Part shown: positions 4,126-9,661 of the stretch, in pieces | How the letters are laid out: each line of letters opens with the position of its first letter | Position numbering within the stretch: the first letter of the stretch is position 1 | Source: Flavobacteriales bacterium | Lineage (GTDB): Bacteria > Bacteroidota > Bacteroidia > Flavobacteriales_D > Sanyastnellaceae | DNA length: 9,661 nucleotides | Assembly (NCBI GenBank): GCA_015660615.1 | Contig: DQKQ01000114.1 | Span: 1-9,661, forward strand | Direction: 5' to 3' | Translations under genes and position numbers: made by a program | The notes under the pieces: generated by a model | Seen by the model: the letters and a program-made list of their open reading frames with translations, nothing else | What the model was told of the DNA's origin: nothing | The model's database searches: none

Positions 4126-6816
4126 ATGACCGTTAACTGCAAAATATGCGGAAAGCAATTTGATTCCTTTAGGGGACTTAATGGTCATATGAATGCTCAT
4201 CTTCCGAGCCACCGTAAAAGAGCAGAATCAGAACTTTGTGATAATTGTTCTGGTGCAGGTGCTACTATCGCAGGATGCACCTGTGGATATATGGATTATC
4301 TTAAGAATGCTGAAGGCGACGAGGAAATTGATGATGAAGATTATTGGGAACCCTATTTAGAAGCATTAGAAATATTGTGGTGGCATTGTGTTGAGTATGT
4401 AGACTACGCATCAGAAACTTATTGTGGGATAGTAGAATGCATGACTTTATGGAGTAATGTGGCTGAACATAAATCCGCACACACTATAGGGTATATAGTT
4501 AATAAAGTTCATAAGTTTAAGTTGGAGGCCATTAGGTATATTTGGGATGATGATCCTAATTATGTCTGGGAAAAATTAGAGTCTGAAACCAGAGAACTTC
4601 TTGAGAACTTTAATCCTGAAGGCCGTGACTATGAAGGAAGTCACATTCCAACCATGTATAGTGGTTGGCCCTCTTTAAACGACATCAAGGAAGACTTTAA
4701 TCCACGATGGTTACCAGATAGAGGAACTGCATATGCATTTGATTTGTATGATGCTGAAGAATACACTAAACGCACAGGTAGTAGGGTCACCAAAGGAAGA
4801 AAACAAAGATGGATTCCCGTAGCCATTGAATATATTAGAACACATGGAAAATCCACTGCGGCGGAAATCCACCCCTCCCTTCCCGACCACCGTTCTGCAG
4901 CGACTCCAATTCATGCCATGGCACTAAGTAATCGTTTAATCAGGATGCCTGATATATTTATTGTAGATAAATCCAGTAGGCCATATACTTATAGTTTAGT
5001 TGAAACCAAAGAAATGAGTCTGGAAGATGATGAAAGAATCTGTTTTACTTGTGGAGAAATTACTTCCGATTGGGATTTGATAAATGAAGGATATGAATGT
5101 TCAAAATGTTCAGAACTAAACCGAACCGATTATGAAAGAAGGAAGTTCGGAGTTGAGGCCTACGATGAGAAAATAACCGTTTGGATTTGTAATGCTTGTA
5201 ATCGTCGTTTTGAAGACCAGAACGATGCCGAAGACTGTTGCGAAGGAGTAGAGGAAGTTCCATATTTTGATGGCAAGTCTAAAGAACTCCGTGAAGTTCA
5301 CTTGCATGAAGCAGAAACCTTTGAAGCCGAATACTGCACTACTTGTAAAATACCAAACCACGATTCTTGTTCTTTGACAGAGGGTTGTCCGTGTTGTGAT
5401 AACGTAATGGCAGGTATTTATGCCAAAAGATTTGGTGCCGACACATCTTTAAGTGAATTGACAGTTCATGTCGAAGTTCCTGACAAAAGGACAACTAAAA
5501 GTATTACCTTTGAAATGCCAACCCACATACTTAAAGATCATACATTAATTCATGAAGCCATTGAAAATAGATTGATGGATATTCTCCAACAACCATTCGG
5601 AGGTTGGGATTTAATTTCCACTAAAAAGTTAGATGCAGAATCAGTTGTTACACAATTCTTAGGAGATATTCCAGATTGGGAACTCCGAATGATGTATAAA
5701 CAAGGAAAAATTAGTAAAGCGCAAATGCATATTGGCATAGGTTTAAAAATGGATGCAGAATCATTTGAAGCCAATTATGATCCCTCTCAAGCCCGTGATG
5801 GTAAAGGTCGATGGACCCATATTGAATCTAATGAAGTAACAATAGATTTAGATAGTGACGAATTATCTGCTTTAGCAGATGCCATCAGACAACAAGATGA
5901 AACCTTCCCTGAAGTAGATATGCTGTTAGAACAAATTGGCAATACCCCGGAAAATCGTGAATTAGTATTCCAAGAAATGTTAGAAGTCCTATCAGGATTT
6001 ATTAGTGAAGTTATGGATAAACCACAAGTTGAAAGCCCAGAGAATTATTATAAATATATTTTAGAAGAACCTGCTGAGGATGAAATGGGGCGTCTCTACC
6101 GCCAAGCCAATTATTATGCCCAATTTAAAAACAGTATTGAGATCGAAGAAGCATTAGAAGAATTACATTTCCAATTTCAAATGGCCAAAGAAATGGGTGC
6201 TGAAAAAGATATAGTTGCGAGTATTGAAAAAGATATTAATTTTATAGAGTTGGTTTCTCGTGTTCAAGATATGCAAAGAGAATATCAAGCAGATTGGAAT
6301 CCAAAACAACCAAGAATGCCTCCAAGTAAACCATGCCCAACATGTAAAAAACCCGGAAAAGGCGACAAACCCGGCCCTCCCGGACCACCCGGACCACCCG
6401 GTCCACCCGGCAAACCCGGCGATGAACCATGCCCAACATGTAAAAAACCCGGTCCACCCGGAAAAGGTGGAAAAGGTGGAAAAGGCGGAAAAGGTGGCAC
6501 AAACCCCCTACCACCCATACCCTCCCCTGACCATGATAATAACCAATGGGTTAATAGACAAACTGGAGAAATCTATCGAGGGAAGAAACCAAGCGGTGCA
6601 CAATGGAGATTAGTAGAAATGGTTCCTGTAGTTATCAATGGGAAACAACGCTACATACCAAATATTTTGGATGAGATTGTTAAGATGTGGCCACCTTCCA
6701 GTGTAATTTATCGTCGCAACCCACCCCTTATAATTATTGCAGTAAAGGATATTAATCTCAAAGGACTTAGTATTAAAGGACTTAAGATTGATGGTAATAA
6801 CATAACTTACGAGTGA
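4126..6816 (+). CDS. Large mosaic protein: C2H2 finger, winged helix, cysteine clusters, collagen-like segment
   Basis: This is an 896-residue protein with no full-length match that I recognise. In order: a classical C2H2 finger (C5, C8, H21, H25); a cysteine cluster C38/C41/C51/C53; an acidic Trp/Tyr-rich region (65-220); a probable winged helix (about 226-291, with AIEYIRTHGKSTAAEI and a wing-like end); a zinc ribbon (C306/C309/C325/C328); cysteines 355/358/371/372; and cysteines 404/407/415/421/423/424. Residues 550-563 read like a linker common in phage structural proteins (YDPSQARDGKGRW). Acidic helices follow (about 575-725). Two CPTCKKPG motifs (C737/C740 and C769/C772) bracket a Gly-Pro-Pro run, then Gly-Lys-Gly repeats to about 791. 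A beta-rich tail closes the chain. The N-terminal half points to DNA contact, the C-terminal half to a fibre or scaffold. That combination is unusual; a virion-associated DNA-binding protein is one inference. Confidence 0.75.
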   Translation: MTVNCKICGKQFDSFRGLNGHMNAHLPSHRKRAESELCDNCSGAGATIAGCTCGYMDYLKNAEGDEEIDDEDYWEPYLEALEILWWHCVEYVDYASETYCGIVECMTLWSNVAEHKSAHTIGYIVNKVHKFKLEAIRYIWDDDPNYVWEKLESETRELLENFNPEGRDYEGSHIPTMYSGWPSLNDIKEDFNPRWLPDRGTAYAFDLYDAEEYTKRTGSRVTKGRKQRWIPVAIEYIRTHGKSTAAEIHPSLPDHRSAATPIHAMALSNRLIRMPDIFIVDKSSRPYTYSLVETKEMSLEDDERICFTCGEITSDWDLINEGYECSKCSELNRTDYERRKFGVEAYDEKITVWICNACNRRFEDQNDAEDCCEGVEEVPYFDGKSKELREVHLHEAETFEAEYCTTCKIPNHDSCSLTEGCPCCDNVMAGIYAKRFGADTSLSELTVHVEVPDKRTTKSITFEMPTHILKDHTLIHEAIENRLMDILQQPFGGWDLISTKKLDAESVVTQFLGDIPDWELRMMYKQGKISKAQMHIGIGLKMDAESFEANYDPSQARDGKGRWTHIESNEVTIDLDSDELSALADAIRQQDETFPEVDMLLEQIGNTPENRELVFQEMLEVLSGFISEVMDKPQVESPENYYKYILEEPAEDEMGRLYRQANYYAQFKNSIEIEEALEELHFQFQMAKEMGAEKDIVASIEKDINFIELVSRVQDMQREYQADWNPKQPRMPPSKPCPTCKKPGKGDKPGPPGPPGPPGPPGKPGDEPCPTCKKPGPPGKGGKGGKGGKGGTNPLPPIPSPDHDNNQWVNRQTGEIYRGKKPSGAQWRLVEMVPVVINGKQRYIPNILDEIVKMWPPSSVIYRRNPPLIIIAVKDINLKGLSIKGLKIDGNNITYE
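6329..6497 (+). repeat. Coding repeats: 28-base direct repeat and Gly-Pro-Pro / Gly-Lys-Gly tracts
   Basis: A 28-base sequence encoding PCPTCKKPG occurs identically at 6329-6356 and 6425-6452, exactly 96 bases (32 codons) apart. Between the copies are 9-base units of the type CCCGGACCA encoding Gly-Pro-Pro. After the second copy, 6-base GGAAAA-type units encode Gly-Lys-Gly. The identity at third codon positions suggests a recent duplication. Confidence 0.75.
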
Positions 6817-6848
6817 AAGTCTTATTAAGGTAGGACGATTACATTATT

Positions 6849-6856
6849 GGGAGGGG
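6849..6856 (+). promoter_or_regulatory. Shine-Dalgarno GGGAGGGG
   Basis: This purine run ends 4 bases before ATG 6861. It is the main evidence that the very short downstream frame is translated. Confidence 0.65.
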
Positions 6857-6860
6857 AAAT

Positions 6861-7022
6861 ATGCTTGATTATTGTTTAGTTTGTAATCAGTTAATTCGTG
6901 ACGGCGATGTTAGTATATTCCGAGAGGGTCGTCGAGTCCATTCTCGATGTATAGATCCTCGTTATTATCAAACCCCCGGATTTCCAACAGGAGTCAAAAT
7001 AGTTGACGACAAAAAGAAATAA
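6861..7022 (+). CDS. 53-residue zinc-knuckle protein
   Basis: This small gene encodes 53 residues. The product has a single CxxC/HxxC site (C5-L-V-C8 and H27-S-R-C30), which is a typical four-ligand zinc knuckle. Between the ligands is a REGRRVHSRC-type basic stretch; after them come a PRYYQTPGFPTG loop and a lysine-rich tail. The strong Shine-Dalgarno 6849-6856 and absence of a TATA box place it as a downstream gene of the 4126 unit, 44 bases after that stop. The CxxC...HxxC arrangement followed by a basic tail suggests nucleic-acid or protein binding, but nothing identifies a partner. It ends just before the TATA box of the next operon. Confidence 0.7.
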   Translation: MLDYCLVCNQLIRDGDVSIFREGRRVHSRCIDPRYYQTPGFPTGVKIVDDKKK

Positions 7023-7023
7023 G

Positions 7024-7030
7024 TATATAA
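7024..7030 (+). promoter_or_regulatory. TATA box, leaderless promoter of the 7055 operon
   Basis: TATATAA is centred 28 bases before ATG 7055. It selects ATG 7055 over the in-frame TTG 7037. Confidence 0.6.
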
Positions 7031-7054
7031 CAGTGCTTGGGACAACCTTTACCT

Positions 7055-7282
7055 ATGGCCAGTCTACATGAGCACCCTCGGAGACTTAAGATTAAGGAAC
7101 TGTGGGAACAAATGAAAGGCTTAGAAGAACAGAAAAAACAATTACTAAAAGTTATTGGAGATTCTGAAAAAGAGGCCCGTATCGCTTGCGATACTGAATG
7201 TCCACCCGAAGATAAATGGATTAGGGATTCTTACCCTTATTCAGAATTATATTGTCGGCATTGTGGGTCAAACAAAAGGTGA
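7055..7282 (+). CDS. Small coiled-coil / zinc-binding protein
   Basis: This is a 75-residue protein. The N-terminal half is basic and then strongly helical (KIKELWEQMKGLEEQKKQLL), with heptad-like leucines that suggest a short coiled coil and dimerisation. The C-terminal half has four cysteines as CDTEC and CRHCGSNK, a likely zinc site. This helix-plus-zinc layout is reminiscent of small DNA- or RNA-binding regulators. ATG 7055 is leaderless under the 7024 TATA box, and residues upstream of it (TTG 7037) add nothing recognisable. Its stop lies inside AGGTGA, which also serves as the ribosome site of the next gene, so the two are translationally linked. Confidence 0.7.
   Translation: MASLHEHPRRLKIKELWEQMKGLEEQKKQLLKVIGDSEKEARIACDTECPPEDKWIRDSYPYSELYCRHCGSNKR
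7277..7282 (+). promoter_or_regulatory. Shine-Dalgarno AGGTGA overlapping a stop codon
   Basis: AGGTGA fits the archaeal anti-Shine-Dalgarno and lies 5 bases before ATG 7288. Its TGA is also the stop of the previous gene. It favours ATG 7288 over the overlapping GTG 7279. Confidence 0.55.
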
Positions 7283-7287
7283 AGAAA

Positions 7288-7779
7288 ATGAAGAATGCAA
7301 TAATGATGGGTATGCTATTTCTGTTGGCAGGATTAAGCGGGTGTATGGCTGACGAAGAACCACCCAGTTTGATAGAGGATATGGTAGGAGGATCCGAATA
7401 CAATTATATGAACTCTTATCAGTTTAATAACTATGCCCCAATGGGTATGGGCAATACCACCCAAATTACCCTTAATGAAACCAATATGTCAGTATGGGTA
7501 GAAGTAAATATGAGTGCTTCATTCCATCAGCCTTTGGTGTGGCAACAAGGTTCCGTTAATGTATCCATTTTGGATAATAATGGAACTGTGCTGTGGAGTA
7601 ATAAATCCAATACTGTAACTTGGAGAACCCACATGTTGGTAGTTTCAGACAACTATTCATATAATGGCAATCTAACTTTGAAAATCATGGCTGATGGTAG
7701 TGATAATGCAACTGATGATAACGTTGCTGATTGGTATGTTGTTAAATACGATATCTGGTGTGAATGGAGGGAATATTAA
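7288..7779 (+). CDS. Heavily sequon-bearing surface lipoprotein
   Basis: This is a 163-residue secreted protein. Residues 1-19 form a lipoprotein signal: MKNA, a hydrophobic core, then lipobox L16-S-G-C19, with acidic residues after the cysteine. The mature part is beta-rich and polar. It holds ten N-x-S/T sequons (such as NTT, NET, NMS twice, NVS, NGT, NKS, NYS, NLT, NAT), a density that suggests an N-glycosylated outer-face protein of an archaeal cell or envelope. The fold looks like a single immunoglobulin-like sandwich (VSILDNNGTVLW, LTLKIMADG). A second cysteine sits in WCEW at the C terminus. Carried by a virus, it could change the host surface, for instance blocking adsorption of competitors (inference). 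It overlaps the next ATG by one base (TAATG). GTG 7279 is an alternative start. Confidence 0.75.
   Translation: MKNAIMMGMLFLLAGLSGCMADEEPPSLIEDMVGGSEYNYMNSYQFNNYAPMGMGNTTQITLNETNMSVWVEVNMSASFHQPLVWQQGSVNVSILDNNGTVLWSNKSNTVTWRTHMLVVSDNYSYNGNLTLKIMADGSDNATDDNVADWYVVKYDIWCEWREY
7766..7771 (+). promoter_or_regulatory. Shine-Dalgarno GGAGGG
   Basis: GGAGGG lies 7 bases before ATG 7779. It selects ATG 7779 rather than the in-frame ATG 7764, which overlaps the motif. Confidence 0.65.
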
Positions 7780-8324
7780 TGGAAAGATTAAAGGGTTTGC
7801 GTTGTTATTTAGCGGGGCCGATAGACGCCGCAGAAGACGATGGCGTAGGTTGGAGACAAGACTTAACTAAGTTTTTAAAACCACTTGGTATCACTGTTTT
7901 TGATCCATGTAAGAAACCATTGGCTTATGCCCAATACAAAGAAATAGAAGACGAGAAAAGAAAAATGATGCATTTGAAAGAGACAGGTAGATATTTCGAA
8001 CTGACTCAACGCATGAAGGACATCGTGCATGTAGATTTAAGAATGGTAGATGTTTCAGATTTCTTAATCATTTATCTAAACACCAACATTAGAATGTTTG
8101 GAACTATTCATGAATTATTGAACTCCCTCGATCAGCGAAAACCTACTTTAGTAGTTATAGAGGGTGGTAGGGCCAATGCACCTAATTGGTTATTCGGCAT
8201 TATGGATTATAATTTTATGTTTGATTCATTTGAAGATTTGCAGGTATTTTTAGAACAAATCAATGATGGCACTATTAATGGAGACCTAAGCCGATGGGTC
8301 TTCTTTTCTACCGAAGAAGAATAA
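7779..8324 (+). CDS. Nucleoside 2-deoxyribosyltransferase-like enzyme
   Basis: This is a 181-residue protein. Near the N terminus it has the family signature RCYLAGPID (8-16), followed by DDGVGWR and VFDPCKKP, a pattern known in phage-encoded members of the nucleoside 2-deoxyribosyltransferase superfamily. Further on are VDVSDFLIIYL (D91, D94) and G108-T-I-H-E112. By analogy with characterised enzymes, the last glutamate is the likely nucleophile and the aspartates bind or protonate the substrate. The reaction would be cleavage or exchange of the N-glycosidic bond of a deoxynucleoside or nucleotide, in the cytoplasm. In a virus this fits nucleotide salvage or handling of modified or host nucleotides. 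Start ATG 7779 has a clear Shine-Dalgarno and shares one base with the preceding stop. The exact substrate cannot be read from the sequence. Confidence 0.82.
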   Translation: MERLKGLRCYLAGPIDAAEDDGVGWRQDLTKFLKPLGITVFDPCKKPLAYAQYKEIEDEKRKMMHLKETGRYFELTQRMKDIVHVDLRMVDVSDFLIIYLNTNIRMFGTIHELLNSLDQRKPTLVVIEGGRANAPNWLFGIMDYNFMFDSFEDLQVFLEQINDGTINGDLSRWVFFSTEEE

Positions 8325-8332
8325 CCGATGAA

Positions 8333-8340
8333 TATAAATA
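8333..8340 (+). promoter_or_regulatory. TATA box, leaderless promoter of the 8363 gene
   Basis: TATAAATA, followed by GTT, is centred about 26 bases before ATG 8363, and no Shine-Dalgarno is present. It shares the 11-base string TATAAATAGTT with 4114-4124 and, on the minus strand, 676-666. Confidence 0.65.
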
Positions 8341-8362
8341 GTTGTATGGCCCATATTTTACT

Positions 8363-9103
8363 ATGAGTCACGTTTGGGGCCAAACCCTACCATCTAATTA
8401 TGGTCGCCTTCCACCTTCAGCCCAACGAGAGTTTAATACCCTTATTGACGATGTAATCTCAGAGGGCGGAGAAAAGGTTTTTAAAGAACTTCTCGAAGAA
8501 GTTGAAGAGAAGATAGGTAAAGAAGCATTCAAAGAAATAGAAGAACAAGTTGCTCGAGAAGTTGGTGAAGAAATCAGCGAAGAAACCATGGAAAAAGCCA
8601 TGAAACTAACACTTGAAGAAGCATCAGAAGACGCTTCCGCAGAAACAATAGAAGCCCTACTCAAAAAGAATCTGAAGAGTATGGCCGAAGAAGCCGGTCA
8701 AAAAACTACTAAAACAATAACTAAAAAAACTACCAAAAAGGCTGTAGAACAATTACCAGAAGGGGCAATAGAAAGAGTAGGAAAAACTGTTTTCAAAACC
8801 GGTGCCGCTGCTGTTACCGCTATTGTTATATTTAATGATTTCATGAACAGCGATGCCGTCAATGCGTGGGTAGCATCATCAACAGGACAAGATTGTGATG
8901 AAAAAGCCGAAGCAGCAAGTTTAGTAGAAGGCACCCCAGAGTTCACAGAACATGTGACTGAATGTCAAGAAAAAGCAGCAGAAAGTTTAGGAGCCATTGG
9001 TAAAATTGTTACCTATGGGGGTTTAGCCATCGGAGGCCTAATAGCCGTATCAATTTTGGGTAAGTTAGGACTATTTTCCGGATCTTCGGGTGACGGAGAG
9101 TGA
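8363..9103 (+). CDS. Helical, membrane-anchored protein, possible virion component
   Basis: This is a 246-residue protein that I cannot assign to a family. Residues about 30-115 are almost purely helical and highly charged (repeated EE/EEV/KE runs such as KELLEEVEEKIGKEAFKEIEEQ), a likely coiled coil or long amphipathic helix. A Lys/Thr-rich stretch follows (TKTITKKTTKKA). A moderately hydrophobic segment (about 145-159) precedes two cysteines (C178, C201) that could form a disulfide, and a clear membrane helix occupies about 215-238, with a short SGSSGDGE tail. The disulfide-bearing loop between two hydrophobic segments implies one face outside the membrane. ATG 8363 fits leaderless spacing; TTG 8342 does not. 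The neighbour that follows is probably co-transcribed (4 bases apart), so both may be envelope or virion proteins (inference). Confidence 0.72.
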   Translation: MSHVWGQTLPSNYGRLPPSAQREFNTLIDDVISEGGEKVFKELLEEVEEKIGKEAFKEIEEQVAREVGEEISEETMEKAMKLTLEEASEDASAETIEALLKKNLKSMAEEAGQKTTKTITKKTTKKAVEQLPEGAIERVGKTVFKTGAAAVTAIVIFNDFMNSDAVNAWVASSTGQDCDEKAEAASLVEGTPEFTEHVTECQEKAAESLGAIGKIVTYGGLAIGGLIAVSILGKLGLFSGSSGDGE

Positions 9104-9107
9104 ATCT

Positions 9108-9661
9108 ATGGCATGGGCTTCACAAAAAGGGAGTAAACTACCCACAGGAATGGCAGACAGTGGCAATTGGTTTTTAGATCAATCCGGTTCTTGGGCATGT
9201 AAAACTAATTTTATTTCAAGAGTTAATGTAAAGAATCCAACAGAACAAGATATTCCTTGGACATCAGAACAAAAAGACGGGGATACAGTAGTTGCTTTTG
9301 ATAAAGTAGTTCAAGGTTCTACCATAGAGTGGGAAATTGAAACTCTTGCTGACGAACAAAAGGGGGCTTCAGATAGAGCCACAGTAGAATTAACTTATTT
9401 AGATACTCAATATCTGGCATTACTTATCAATCAAGTGATGACTGAACTTACACCAGCACAAAAAGAACAAATTGCGGCTGGTGACAAAGAGGTTCTAAAA
9501 CCATATCTTGAAAAACATTTAGACATTAATTTAGCCATCGTTTCGATTTGGTCAGACACAGTAGAAACTGATTCTGAAGGTAAAGCCAGTGGTTCTATTC
9601 TTATTGATGCTCGGTGGCCCGATGCAGCATATACATTTTCTGCACACTACGGGTATTCAAA
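9108..9661 (+). CDS. Beta-rich protein of unknown function, runs off the window
   Basis: The gene is partial at its 3' end: 184 codons are visible from ATG 9108 to the edge without a stop. The start follows the previous TGA by 4 bases, and a GGAG (9095-9098) lies upstream. The N terminus is polar and aromatic (MAWASQKGSKLP, NWFLDQSGSWACK). The body alternates short strands (VVAFDKVVQGSTIEWEIETL, TVELTYLD) with one helical, charged insert (LTPAQKEQIAAGDKEVLKPYLEK). A later strand-rich block (INLAIVSIWSD, GSILIDARW) continues to the edge. The fold looks like a beta-sandwich with an inserted helix, as in some capsid, spike or head-decoration proteins, but no diagnostic motif allows a call. It is probably co-transcribed with the membrane-anchored protein before it. 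Confidence 0.7.
   Translation, partial: MAWASQKGSKLPTGMADSGNWFLDQSGSWACKTNFISRVNVKNPTEQDIPWTSEQKDGDTVVAFDKVVQGSTIEWEIETLADEQKGASDRATVELTYLDTQYLALLINQVMTELTPAQKEQIAAGDKEVLKPYLEKHLDINLAIVSIWSDTVETDSEGKASGSILIDARWPDAAYTFSAHYGYS

Noticed and set aside
4641..5774. Several minus-strand open frames inside the 896-residue gene
   Set aside because: They are short shadows without promoters; the zero frame contains a continuous series of zinc-ligand motifs.
6329..6497. A short CRISPR-like or regulatory repeat array
   Set aside because: The units are in frame, multiples of three, encode collagen-like residues and lack uniform unique spacers.
6242..6613. Open frames opposite and beside the collagen-like region, including a Pro/Phe-Gly-rich minus-strand translation and an Asn-Pro-rich plus-strand one
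   Set aside because: They arise from the Gly-Pro-Pro and Gly-Lys-Gly coding repeats read in other frames and have no independent start signals.
8346..8366. ATG 8346 giving a six-codon frame before the 8363 gene
   Set aside because: It lies upstream of the predicted transcription start for the 8333 TATA box, so it is unlikely to be in the RNA.
8398..8946. Ser-rich minus-strand open frames opposite the helical protein
   Set aside because: They are antisense of Glu/Lys-rich codons, which read as Ser, Phe and Leu. No promoter or ribosome site is present.

Overview
The window most likely comes from an archaeal virus or virus-derived element, possibly of a marine euryarchaeon (host inferred, low confidence). 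Several first genes start at an ATG about 26-28 bases downstream of an archaeal TATA box (genes at 719, 3287, 7055 and 8363, probably also 4126), which is the geometry of leaderless archaeal transcripts. Genes inside transcription units instead carry archaeal-type Shine-Dalgarno sequences (GGAGG, AGGTGA) or overlap the previous stop by four bases. Most predicted products are small and unfamiliar, coding is nearly gapless, and zinc-binding mini-proteins are frequent. This is typical of viruses. No replication gene, tRNA, rRNA, CRISPR array or integrase is visible.

Left part (1-3210): an unknown 96-residue gene converges on a minus-strand retropepsin-like aspartic protease (320-637). Back-to-back TATA boxes then fire this protease leftward and a three-gene unit rightward (719-2708). 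That unit has two unrecognised proteins (207 and 162 residues) and a C5-cytosine-methyltransferase homologue. The homologue keeps the family architecture but lacks the catalytic Pro-Cys-Gln loop, so it is probably a pseudoenzyme. The same DNA is also open in the +1 frame for 261 codons, and that frame shows motifs typical of another C-terminal type of the same family. A convergent unknown gene (2668-3210, minus) overlaps its 3' end by 41 bases.

Middle (3287-7022): a leaderless unit of three small genes (a GRHE/TGLTVAL-type small protein, a two-helix membrane protein, a zinc-ribbon mini-protein) precedes a large 896-residue mosaic. The mosaic has an N-terminal C2H2 finger, a predicted winged helix, three further cysteine clusters, a phage-like RDGKGRW linker and a collagen-like Gly-Pro-Pro segment. 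A 53-residue zinc-knuckle protein follows.

Right part (7055-9661): a leaderless operon encodes a small coiled-coil/zinc protein, a surface lipoprotein dense in N-glycosylation sequons, and a nucleoside 2-deoxyribosyltransferase-like enzyme. A new promoter then drives a helical protein with a C-terminal membrane anchor and a beta-rich protein that runs off the window. The last two could be virion components (inference).
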